From: an uncultured Lachnospiraceae bacterium
GTDB taxonomy: Bacteria > Bacillota > Clostridia > Lachnospirales > Lachnospiraceae
NCBI GenBank assembly: GCA_902784165.1
Contig: CACZTL010000035.1
Span: 1 to 33,431 of the forward strand
Length of the DNA: 33,431 bases
Direction: 5' to 3'
Shown here piece after piece: positions 15,909 through 24,000 of the stretch; position 1 is the first letter of the stretch, and each line of letters starts with the position of its first letter. The notes beneath the pieces were generated by a model, which did no database searches, was not told where the DNA came from, and saw only the letters and a list, made by a program, of their open reading frames with translations. The position numbers and the translations under genes were made by a program.

Positions 15909-16196
15909 GAAAAAGCACATCCCGATATAAACTTTTATAAGTAAAATACCTTGACATGCTTCCTGTTACTCTGCTCTCTTCGTTTTTGGTTGCTCTGTTC
16001 GTTAATCCTATGTTGGATTAAGTTTAATTAAGATGATTTACAGCTTCATAATTGCTGATGTTTAATTTTATATCTTGAATTATTGCTGTTAGAGCAGATA
16101 ATTATTTTGTTTTGTAATTTGTTTTAGTTCTGTATAAATAATACCACCGCCGGGTACAGTCGTCTATCAACCGGTGACTGAATCATGATTTTTCTT
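15909..16196 (+). ncRNA. Copy C of the three-copy intergenic element, candidate structured RNA
   Basis: It carries all blocks seen in copy B in the same order, from AAAAAGCACATCCCGAT to TCTATCAACCGGTGACTGAA. TTAATCC (16002-16008) and GGATTAA (16015-16021) form a perfect hairpin; in copy B the matching pair has a T-G wobble in its stem, which is allowed only in RNA from the plus strand. A CTCTGCTC block can pair with GAGCAGA before 16100. Its right end lies about 20 bases from the stop codon of a shortened PIN toxin gene. Confidence 0.58.
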
Positions 16197-16218
16197 CCTT
16201 TGTCAACTTCTCCTTTAT

Positions 16219-16452
16219 TTATTTATCTAACCCTAAAAATTCATCCAGCATAGAAACTGAAAAAATCATATCTATTATTTTTTCCGCTTTATCCGGCCAC
16301 TTACGATAGGCGATATAAGAAAACTCATTAAATACATACTCTGACACCACAAGTGAATATCCCTTTTTAATCAGATTCAACAAAAGGCGTCTTGGTTTTC
16401 CGCCAAATACAATAGCAGAAATAATTACATTTGTATCAATCAATATTTTCAT
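16219..16452 (-). CDS. PIN-domain toxin, C-terminally truncated
   Basis: PIN toxins are metal-dependent RNases. This 77-residue product has the N-terminal half of the family: MKILIDTNVIISAIVFGG with the first acidic metal ligand (Asp6), and SEYVFNEF with the conserved Glu. Family members of this type are about 130-140 residues long. The second half, with the other acidic ligands, is absent; the frame stops after FLGLDK. It is therefore probably inactive. It overlaps the antitoxin gene by four bases (ATGA). Copy C of the three-copy element begins about 20 bases past the stop, so the loss of the 3' half may be linked to that element. Confidence 0.78.
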   Translation of the reverse strand: MKILIDTNVIISAIVFGGKPRRLLLNLIKKGYSLVVSEYVFNEFSYIAYRKWPDKAEKIIDMIFSVSMLDEFLGLDK

Positions 16453-16682
16453 GATATCACTCTCTTTTTTCTAAACTCGGACATTTCATGAAGCATTTCT
16501 TCTTCTGACTCCCACCCCTTGTCATCTGCCAAAATAGCATCGATATCTGAAAAGAGATTTTCATTCTTTTTTACTTTCTTAATGTTACCTCGAGATACAA
16601 GGAACTGTAGATAATCTAAAACCAGATTTTTATCTTCTTCCGTAAGCTTTTCATAAAGACTATTTATGTTTGCTGGAATCAT
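16449..16682 (-). CDS. Antitoxin partner of the PIN toxin
   Basis: The 77-residue acidic protein begins MIPANINSLYEKLTEEDKNL and has a helical N-terminal region (YEKLTEEDKNLVLDYLQFL) seen in antitoxins that pair with PIN toxins. A more disordered C-terminal tail follows, which would wrap the toxin. GAGGAGG precedes the ATG. Its last four bases overlap the start of the toxin gene. The role is inferred from size, order and overlap. Confidence 0.72.
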   Translation of the reverse strand: MIPANINSLYEKLTEEDKNLVLDYLQFLVSRGNIKKVKKNENLFSDIDAILADDKGWESEEEMLHEMSEFRKKRVIS

Positions 16683-16807
16683 AATAATCTCCTCCTCTTA
16701 AATAAGATAGATCGCAAAGTCTTAACTCCCTTTTTCTTTATAATTTAACACAAGAAGGAAAATATTTAAATACTATAACCACTCTCATTACTATTAATCG
16801 TTCAAAA

Positions 16808-16841
16808 GTGTGTCAGATGAGGACTGTTCCGTTTGACACAC
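16808..16841. repeat. REP-like unit abutting a regulator stop codon
   Basis: GTGTGTCAGATGAGGACTG continues to TTTGACACAC, so its ends pair as GTGTGTC...GACACAC. Its right end reaches the stop codon of the 340-residue regulator gene at 16841-16843. Confidence 0.72.
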
Positions 16842-17863
16842 TAATCCCGGTACCTCTCAAGCCTCCTTAACGCCGACTGATACATATCCTCCGCAAGGCT
16901 TAAGGGCTCCAGCGCTACCACCGAGGCTCCGTACGTACGTAGCCACTTTTTAAAGGAATTTAGGCCGCACACCTCATCTTCATAGTACGCAATCCCTTCC
17001 TCTTTAGGGTCATCGTAGAGCTTACGGTATTTCCTGCCGTTTGTTTCCGTCTTTATTTTTTCAAATATATTTTTCGTCTCTTTATATATTTTTATCTTTA
17101 CATGCACCTTCTCATCCGTGGAGGCGTCGGCTCCCCACATATAATCAAGCTTATCTATCGCACCGTCCGGCAAAGGCGACATCTGTTCGTCTTCATGAAC
17201 GTAAAGCTCACTTATACGATCCAGACGCCTAAGACTTAAGCTGCCGTCTTCCGTTACTCCTACGCAATACTTTACCCCGTTATCCAAAACTTCATATATA
17301 TACCTTGCGCAAAATCCGTTGCAAATCTCTTCACCCTCACTGCTTACATATTTAAATGATATGGGATGGTTTTGTTCTATGGCGATCTGTATGGAGCCCA
17401 GGCAACCCGGATCTTTCTGACCTGAGGCAAATACCGGATCCTTTATCCACACTGCTTCGGATATTCGGGAAATATCTGCTATCTTAGAAAAAACATTTTT
17501 TTCAAAGGGGGTTAAATTTACAAAGAAAGCCTCTCCCTCTTCCATATCCGTAAAACTACTTGCAGAAATACTTAAATTTGCTGCAAATGCTTTTTTTTCC
17601 TCACGTCGCAGAGCATTAAGCCATGCTTTCTTTCTTTCATCATTATTACCGGCCGTTTCATCAGCCCAAGTCACGGAGAGTTCATTATAAATTTTCTTAT
17701 TTTCGCACAGATAAAGAAGGTCGTTTCGCAATACATTTCGCGGTATACCTGTTAGATCACTTATCCTATCAAGACTAAACTTACCGGCTTCGTCCGAGAT
17801 ATCTGACATAAGCAGTGTCATAAGCTCTGAAATTCTTACAAATGCGTTTTTGTATTTTTCCAT
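16841..17863 (-). CDS. WYL-domain transcriptional regulator (340 residues)
   Basis: WYL proteins bind a ligand, often nucleic acid or nucleotide, and control transcription. The N-terminal 60 residues (SLDRISDLTGIPRNVLRNDL) look like a winged helix. A WYL-like core lies at about 155-235 (ISFKYVSSEGEEI..YCVGVTEDGSLSLRRLDRI) and a WCX-like C-terminal domain at 250-335 (KVHVKIKIYKETKNI..FKKWLRTYGASVVALEPLSL). It follows the 455-residue WYL regulator gene by 15 bases, so the two are cotranscribed. It resembles the 231-residue protein at 20002-20697 at both ends. The start at 17863 has AAGGAG about 12 bases upstream. Confidence 0.82.
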   Translation of the reverse strand: MEKYKNAFVRISELMTLLMSDISDEAGKFSLDRISDLTGIPRNVLRNDLLYLCENKKIYNELSVTWADETAGNNDERKKAWLNALRREEKKAFAANLSISASSFTDMEEGEAFFVNLTPFEKNVFSKIADISRISEAVWIKDPVFASGQKDPGCLGSIQIAIEQNHPISFKYVSSEGEEICNGFCARYIYEVLDNGVKYCVGVTEDGSLSLRRLDRISELYVHEDEQMSPLPDGAIDKLDYMWGADASTDEKVHVKIKIYKETKNIFEKIKTETNGRKYRKLYDDPKEEGIAYYEDEVCGLNSFKKWLRTYGASVVALEPLSLAEDMYQSALRRLERYRD

Positions 17864-17878
17864 CTTTCTCGCAGCTCC

Positions 17879-19246
17879 TTACTCTTGTGTGTCAAACGAA
17901 GACTGTTCCCCTTTGACATATTCTTCATGCAGCTCCTTATATTTTTCAAGCAGCTCCTCCGTCTTTTTTATCATATGCTCTCTTGCTCTTGCCGGCTCTA
18001 TGATTACCGCGGAAGATCCCATGCCGCGCACAAAGCGCATAAATGCATCCACGCCTATTATATCGTCTTTATATTTTATCCACCCTCCGGTGCCTTGGTT
18101 TACCGGATAACTGACCTTAGCCGTGCCGGCTCTTGCGTTCTTGAGTATATCTATCTGCCTTTTGATATACGGCATATCCTCAAACCACACCTCCACATGA
18201 GTCGGCTCTTCCGTCACCACCGACCACATTTGCCTAAAGAGCCTTTTATATTTCCGGCTTTCATAGATGTCATTTTTCGTATTTTTATCAGCCACGGCCT
18301 TTACCACGCGCTCCGGTCTGAATACGATACGGCTCCAGCCTTCTTCATTCTTCGCCTCTCCGATCAGGTAAAAACTGTTGGTCTCCACGCTAAAAACTAT
18401 CAGGGCAGTCTTGAAGCAATAGTCCTTTTCATTGTCTTTTTCCCTGTAGCGTATGTTTAGGGCAAGTTCTTTAAAGGGCAGACTTAAGATAAAATCCAGC
18501 TTATCGGTAAGCTCATCAGATATATCATTTTTTCTTCCGAAGGTTCTTATCGCGCCCGACTCCGGATCTTCCGTTTCGGGACTTACGAAGGCAATTTTTT
18601 TTCTTATTGCCTTGAGAGTCTCTTTAAGCTCCGAATCATAACCCCTGTCTGAATAATAGCCGTTAAATTCCATCAGATCATCTTTGTATATAAGACCGGG
18701 CACCGGGGCATTTTCCGAAATATGATAAAACCTTTTATTCGGAGCTTTACCGTCTGTATCCTCATCAAGATGTGACCGGCTGCGGATCTCTTCAAAGGAA
18801 TATTTAGAAATGAACCTAAGCTTTTCAAGCTTTGCCAAATGTGTCCGCAGCTTTGTATCGCTTATTTTCCCTGCCATGTCTTCATACGCAAGATGTATAT
18901 CCTCCACGGACATATATCTGTCATGTTCCTTTTCAAATATCAACAAAAGAAGCCACTGCTCGGCCGTATCCTTATTTGCCGGTTCATAATCCTCATCCGC
19001 AATTCCTGAAGCATCTATCATGGCTTCTGATTCCTTTAGAATGTAACCTCCGTTTTGGGTGGATTCTATGTTGAAGCCCTCCTTTCTCAGGCCGTTTATA
19101 TTATCGGTTAAAGTGTTTTTTTTGATCGAGCTGCCCCCTCTCTTGATTATCTCTTGTATGAGCTGCTCGCCGCGTATGCCGCCGGCGGCTCTGAGTATTT
19201 CTATGATCATCTTTTTTCTTTCTCTTACTTCTTGCCTTCCTGCCAT
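17879..19246 (-). CDS. WYL-domain transcriptional regulator (455 residues)
   Basis: This long regulator has an N-terminal helix-turn-helix (MAGRQEVRERKKMIIEIL to about residue 70) and a second winged helix (EQWLLLLIFEKEHDRYMS to about 180). A WYL-type domain spans about 255-345 and a WCX-type domain about 350-435 (FMRFVRGMGSSAVIIEPARA). The start at 19246 is chosen because AAGGAGG lies six bases upstream; a frame reaching 19318 would begin upstream of the predicted transcription start and translate a repeat. Its last eight residues, SSFDTQE plus the preceding Gln, are encoded by a REP-like unit. It leads a two-gene operon divergent from a second regulator pair. Confidence 0.82.
   Translation of the reverse strand: MAGRQEVRERKKMIIEILRAAGGIRGEQLIQEIIKRGGSSIKKNTLTDNINGLRKEGFNIESTQNGGYILKESEAMIDASGIADEDYEPANKDTAEQWLLLLIFEKEHDRYMSVEDIHLAYEDMAGKISDTKLRTHLAKLEKLRFISKYSFEEIRSRSHLDEDTDGKAPNKRFYHISENAPVPGLIYKDDLMEFNGYYSDRGYDSELKETLKAIRKKIAFVSPETEDPESGAIRTFGRKNDISDELTDKLDFILSLPFKELALNIRYREKDNEKDYCFKTALIVFSVETNSFYLIGEAKNEEGWSRIVFRPERVVKAVADKNTKNDIYESRKYKRLFRQMWSVVTEEPTHVEVWFEDMPYIKRQIDILKNARAGTAKVSYPVNQGTGGWIKYKDDIIGVDAFMRFVRGMGSSAVIIEPARAREHMIKKTEELLEKYKELHEEYVKGEQSSFDTQE
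17887..17919. repeat. REP-like unit forming the C-terminal codons of a regulator gene
   Basis: GTGTGTCAAACGAAGACTG continues to CTTTGACAT. It lies inside the 3' end of the 455-residue WYL gene, so the repeat supplies the last codons before the stop at 17879. Confidence 0.72.
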
Positions 19247-19284
19247 ATGCAGCCTCCTTAAGCAGTTGTGTAGTGGGGGAAGTG

Positions 19285-19316
19285 GTGTGTCAAGGTGGAC
19301 GGTTATACTGACACAC
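19285..19316. repeat. REP-like unit in the 5' leader of the WYL operon
   Basis: GTGTGTCA...TGACACAC ends pair around a GGTGGACGG centre. It lies between the predicted -10 (19317-19322) and the start codon at 19246, so it would form a hairpin at the very 5' end of the transcript. Confidence 0.72.
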
Positions 19317-19325
19317 ATTATACCA
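19317..19325 (-). promoter_or_regulatory. Extended -10 promoter of the minus-strand WYL operon
   Basis: The minus strand reads TGGTATAAT, a perfect -10 with TGn extension. RNA would start near 19310, which excludes the in-frame codon at 19318 as a start. Confidence 0.6.
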
Positions 19326-19362
19326 CCTAATAGCTTTATTTGCCTTTTTTATATCCCTTTTA

Positions 19363-19397
19363 GTGTTCGGATTTTTAAAAATCGGCTTTGATATAAT
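19363..19397 (+). promoter_or_regulatory. Promoter with shared 21-bp box, upstream of the HTH/WCX operon
   Basis: A 21-base box (19363-19383), GTGTTCGG followed by ATTTTTAAAAATC, ends eight bases before TATAAT (19392-19397), which has a TGA extension (19389-19391). The same 21 bases occur with the same eight-base gap before the -10 of the giant surface protein gene. The core GGATTTTTAAAAATC is nearly palindromic. It fills the -35 region, so it may be an operator or an AT-rich activating element. Confidence 0.72.
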
Positions 19398-19429
19398 GCA
19401 ATAACAAAAAAAATACCGGAGTGAATAAT

Positions 19430-20005
19430 ATGCAACGAACAGAAGAACACATTTACAGAGACAGATGCGTTTTAAAGATCCTGCTTAAGGAACGGCAAGT
19501 CAGATCAGCCCGTCTGCGCGAGCGTTTTGAAATATCTAAGGCTACGCTCAGTGACTGCTTAAAGCGCCTAAGAGATCAGACGGACTTTGACATACTTGCC
19601 GACAAAAACGGAATCGTGCATCTTAAAGGCGATGAGCGGCAGATAAAAGAATACCTTGCCGTATGTGAGCACGAACCTTCAGGTATGCACCGCGTTACGG
19701 AATGGATGATACTTTTTATCATGAGGGCTGAGGAACGCTCTATGCCCTTTAATGAGTTGTACGAAGCTGTGTGTGATTTCTTCGGTATTTTTATATCTGA
19801 TTCATCTGTCCGAAAAAGGCTCAAGCACCTGGAAATGGTTGATCGCGTTATCAACACAAGCGTTATAAAGGAAAATAATACGTATATCTACAGCCTTGCA
19901 AATGACGCGCCGGTTTTTACCTTTCTGCCTAAGAAAGAGATGTCGGCAAAAAAAAGGGCTTTAAAAGAAATTCTTAAGATGTATGAGGGAGAAAAAAACA
20001 TATGA
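19430..20005 (+). CDS. HTH regulator matching the N-terminal half of the WYL regulator but lacking the WYL domain
   Basis: The 191-residue product has a first helix-turn-helix (ILLKERQVRSARLRERFEIS to about residue 65) and a second winged helix (TEWMILFIMRAEERSMPF to about 165). The order and the motif SLANDAPVFTFLPK match the N-terminal part of the 455-residue WYL regulator (ISENAPVPGLIYKD). It stops where that protein enters its WYL domain. The ATG at 19430 is preferred, since GGAG lies eight bases upstream; a GTG nine bases earlier overlaps that site. Its stop overlaps the next start by four bases. Autoregulation through the upstream box is possible. Confidence 0.76.
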   Translation: MQRTEEHIYRDRCVLKILLKERQVRSARLRERFEISKATLSDCLKRLRDQTDFDILADKNGIVHLKGDERQIKEYLAVCEHEPSGMHRVTEWMILFIMRAEERSMPFNELYEAVCDFFGIFISDSSVRKRLKHLEMVDRVINTSVIKENNTYIYSLANDAPVFTFLPKKEMSAKKRALKEILKMYEGEKNI

Positions 20006-20697
20006 AGGAAGGCACGAATCCGCTTGAAAGAGTCAGCGTGATCATATCAACACTTCTTGCACTTAAAAAGAATGATTCAAAAAAGACTGCCGGTCTTGCT
20101 TTGACGGATTTAAGCACCGGCACGGGTATACCCGCATCTGTGATCTTAGAGGATCTTTTTTCTCTTTTTGAGTATTCTTTTTTCAGGGAAAGTCTTGTTA
20201 TTTCAAATGCCGCAGGTGAGCCGGTAACCCCCGGTGACCTCTCTGCTCTTTCCGGTGATATCTTTGTAAATATCGATACCGATATGTTCTGTTACGGTTA
20301 TGCCAATGAGCAGGTTGCTGTTATGCTTTCTGCTGATGAACGCAGGATTCTTTTGCATGATAGTACTTCGATTGAAAATTTCCTATCCTCCTCTGAAGGC
20401 GGTTCGTTTTCTTCCGGAACCCCTGTTAAAATCCGGCTGAAGATACACGATACCTCGAGAAATGTAATTAAAAAAATCCGGGCGGATGCAGCTGAACGCC
20501 CGGACATGGTTCTTTCTCCCTCAAAGGATGAGGAATCGGTATGGTACTGTGAGGATACTATTACTGATAAAGCGCGATTCTTCAGTATGCTTTCAGAATA
20601 CGGCACCTCTGTTGTTTTAGTGGAGCCTGATAGTCTGATAGAGGACTATACCGGACTTTTGAAGGGACTTGTAAAAAAGCTTGATGGGGGCGGGTGA
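20002..20697 (+). CDS. Regulator with HTH and WCX-like ends but no WYL core
   Basis: The 231-residue product matches the 340-residue WYL protein at its N terminus (DLSTGTGIPASVILEDLFSL against DLTGIPRNVLRNDLLYL). It also matches at its C terminus (FFSMLSEYGTSVVLVEPDSL against FKKWLRTYGASVVALEPLSL), preceded by a WCX-like strand pattern (VKIRLKIHDTSRNVIKKI). The central WYL core is missing. It overlaps the preceding gene by ATGA, so the two are translationally coupled and likely act as a complex. No obvious terminator follows. A role in regulating this locus is inferred. Confidence 0.74.
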   Translation: MKEGTNPLERVSVIISTLLALKKNDSKKTAGLALTDLSTGTGIPASVILEDLFSLFEYSFFRESLVISNAAGEPVTPGDLSALSGDIFVNIDTDMFCYGYANEQVAVMLSADERRILLHDSTSIENFLSSSEGGSFSSGTPVKIRLKIHDTSRNVIKKIRADAAERPDMVLSPSKDEESVWYCEDTITDKARFFSMLSEYGTSVVLVEPDSLIEDYTGLLKGLVKKLDGGG

Positions 20698-20750
20698 AAG
20701 TACGGTCATTTATTCTTTTTGTTCATACCTCTTTCAGCCATCTGCTTTTT

Positions 20751-20894
20751 CTAATCTCTTCCGACATAGATTACAGCCAGTATCTTAACAGAAGTATCTG
20801 TTTCGGAAATACCCGGCTTTGAGAGAATCTCCTCTGCTTTTGCTTTAACATCAGGCTCCACCCTTGCCGCAACATTTGAACTCTTAATCGCCAT
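20751..20894 (-). pseudogene. Truncated RelB/DinJ-type antitoxin gene
   Basis: An ATG at 20894 with AAGGTGG upstream opens MAIKSSNVAARVEPDVKAKA, the standard start of RelB/DinJ antitoxins. After EEILSKPGIS the family sequence is lost and the frame ends with VYVGRD-like residues after 47 codons, where intact members run to about 85-95. No toxin gene follows. The rest of the gene-free stretch 20698-21059 holds only this remnant and a terminator. Confidence 0.68.
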
Positions 20895-20989
20895 TCTAAC
20901 ACACCACCTTTATACTGTTACTCTTTCGATAAATCATATTACTTTGTATGTCGTATTGCAATATATTATCGCTCCGGCTTGCTCGTACT

Positions 20990-21031
20990 AAAAAAGGAGA
21001 CTTTAACATTTTACTTAAAGTCTCCTTTTTT
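20990..21031. terminator. Strong, possibly bidirectional terminator after the giant surface protein gene
   Basis: A 17-bp perfect stem (AAAAAAGGAGACTTTAA and its complement) surrounds an eight-base loop, with T-rich ends on both strands. It lies 28 bases past the stop codon of the minus-strand surface protein gene. Confidence 0.9.
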
Positions 21032-21059
21032 GAGACAATGAACCGTCATACTGTAACTT

Positions 21060-24000
21060 TTATTCGCTTCTTTTTCTGCGCTTTGCAGCTATCCCCATAC
21101 CGGCAATCGCTGCTGCGGCAAGAACCGTATAAGCTGCTATCTGCGCATAGCTGCTATCCCCTGTGTTTGCTGCCGTAATTGTTTTTGCTCCGGTTCCTGT
21201 GACATTTGCCGATACTACGGAAGAACCGGTTGCTGCTCTTTTTGAAGACGAACCCGTTACATTTTTAATAACTTGTACGTCCGGATAAGTTGGCTGCGTA
21301 GGATTTGGTTTAACCGGTTCGGTATTACCGTTTTTCTTTTCCATCAGGAATACAAGCTCTACATTTCCTGTCTGCAGGTCGGCGCCGTTTATCCTAAACC
21401 AATTACCCGACAGGACTTTACCCTTAGAATCAGTAAGCACCGCTTTTACGATCTCTTTATCCGATCCTTCTTCGGTTGTTTTTATAAATTTAAGGAAATA
21501 GCCTTCGGGTGAGTTCTCATCACCTGCGCTTGCCAGTGTATACTCATCTAATCCTCCTGTCTGAGCAATAAAGTTTATCCTTATCACAGTATCAGTATTA
21601 ACTAATGTAGCCGGAAGACCAAACGCGCCGTTTTCGGTATACTTACCGTCTATATATATTTCGGTATGCACTACATTGGCTAATTCCCCGTCCTGTGTCC
21701 TGAAATTGATGCTGACCGTAACGTCCTTAGCCATATGACTTTCACATTCCTTCTCGGCTGCTTCAAGAGCCAGCTTTGCAGCCGTCAGCCTGTCTTGGGC
21801 AGCCTTAAGAGCTTCCTGCGCTTTAAGAGTATCTTCCTTACTATCTTCGTACAACGCTTGTTTCGATGCAGCTAACTCTGATTTTTCCTCATAATCCTTC
21901 TTTGCTGACTGAAAAGCTTCATATGCGCTCTTAACTGCTTCGGCATCTGAGGCAACGCGCATATTGGCAACTTCAAGTGCGCGTTTGGCTTCATCATATA
22001 CAGTCTGGGCAGCCTCTGTGTCAGCCTTTGCCTGCTCTAAAGCTTTTGCTGCATCACCGGCAAGCGCTAAAGCTTTATCATATGCTTCCTGCTTCGGCGC
22101 TGCATTAGAAAGCTCGGCAAGGGCTTTGTCGGCTGCTTCATCCTCTGCAAATGCATTTTCATATGCTGCCTGCTTTGTATCATAATCGTTTTGTGCCGCA
22201 TCAAGCGCTACCTGTGCCTCTGTATTGGCTTTAGTTGCCGTTTCTAAGGCGTCAGCTGCGGTATCAGCTGCTGCTTTGGCTTCTGTCAGCTCCTTGTCTG
22301 CTGCGGCTAAAACTGCCTCGGCTGCTGTAAGAGCGTCTTTAGATGCTTTTTCTTTGGCGGTTGCATCCTCAAAGGCTTTTACCTTTTCTGCCTGATTATT
22401 TTGAGCGAAAGTCAGGGCTGTTGCGGCATCCTGAGCGGCTTTGTCTGCAGCTTCTTTTGCTGACAGGGCTTTGGCTGAATTTTCTTTTGCCTGCTCATAT
22501 TCAGCGTTTGCGTTATCATAAGCAGTTTGTAAATTTTCAAGTTTAGCTTTAAATTCCGACTCATATTCTGAAATCAAGTTTCTATACTCATCTGTAGATA
22601 AACCCGTTCCGAAAGAAAATGTCTGACTATGATGACTATAGAACCAACCGTCATTAGTCGTTGATGATGTTCGTCCGTATCCTGTAATATCATAATTTTC
22701 ATCTTTACCCGTAAGTGCAGTATAGTGACCTGTTACAGCACCCGGTGTCTTATTGTCATAATCAATTTTTTCTTCATCATACCATCCGTAATATGGATTA
22801 TAATTTTCATTATAAATATCCGTAGGAACCGGGTTTACCCCTCCTCTTGCTATGTTTTCTCTCGAATTAAATGAAAGTGCATGCCTCTGTTCAACAGTAA
22901 GGTGATCAGCATTAACTTCCCCCATAGCCATAAGTACAGGTGATACCATAAGTGCAGGCAAATTCTCTCTTGCACGTCTCTCATTTCCTATGTCAATATA
23001 ATTCAATGAGGCTTTCACATTTCTGAAATCAGTTGCATCCCTGCTGTCACCTATTTTTGTCGCACTTATCATTTCCTCATATGATATAGGTGTCAAAGGC
23101 TCTCCGTTTTTTGTAGCAGTATATTTACCGCCAATATACAAATTTTTATCTTGATCAGTTAATTCATTACCAAGTATACGTGCTGCCGCCGCTGCCTGTT
23201 GTCTGATTTCCTCAGTTATATTTTGATTCTCAGACATCCATTTATAAAAATAATAAGAATTGCTTTTCTCTTCAATTTCTTTTTTATATGCATCAAGCTC
23301 AGTCTTAGCTTCTGCTGCTTTTTGCTCAGCTGCCTTTTCTGCGGCAGAGGCATCTTGATACCTTTTTTCTGCATCATCTTTAGACCTATCAGCCGCATCC
23401 TTTTCCGCAGTTTTATCAACTACATCTTTATCAGCAGCTTCCTTCTCCTGCGTAGCGGTATTTAACGCATTTACATCCGCATCATGCTCCGTCTTAGCGT
23501 CATCGGCAGCCGTCTGCGCATCTTCCGCCTTTGTCTGCTTATCATTTAAGGTCTGCTGCTTTTCATCATTATCCTTGGTTGCCGCATCCAAAGCATCTGT
23601 TTTCTCAGCCGCATCTGCCTTTGCCGCATCCAGCGTATCACCAGCTGCGTCCCTGTCAGCCTCAGCTGCGTCAAGCGCCGCCTGCTTCTCCTGCGCCGTC
23701 TTATATTCTTCGGTGTCTTCTATAGGCAAAGTACCGTCTCTGTAGCCTATAGCAGTATCAAGCTCTTCTTTAGCTGCGTCAGAAGCCGTTTTTGCCTCAT
23801 AAGCCGCAAGCTCTGCCTGTCCTTCCTTTACAACAGCCTGATTAAGAGCATCTGAGGATGCTGCTTCTGCTTCAGCTTTCTTTTCCTGATCTGCCTTGAT
23901 AGCTGCCTCTTCCGTTGCTAACGCATCATTATAAGCTGTTTCAACCTCATTCATAGCATTCTCAGCTGCTTTTGCAGCCGCTGTTGCCTCATCGGCAGCA

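Noticed and set aside
19247-19318. A longer N terminus for the 455-residue WYL regulator
   Set aside because: The extra codons translate a REP-like unit and begin upstream of the predicted RNA start; a strong AAGGAGG site serves the ATG at 19246.
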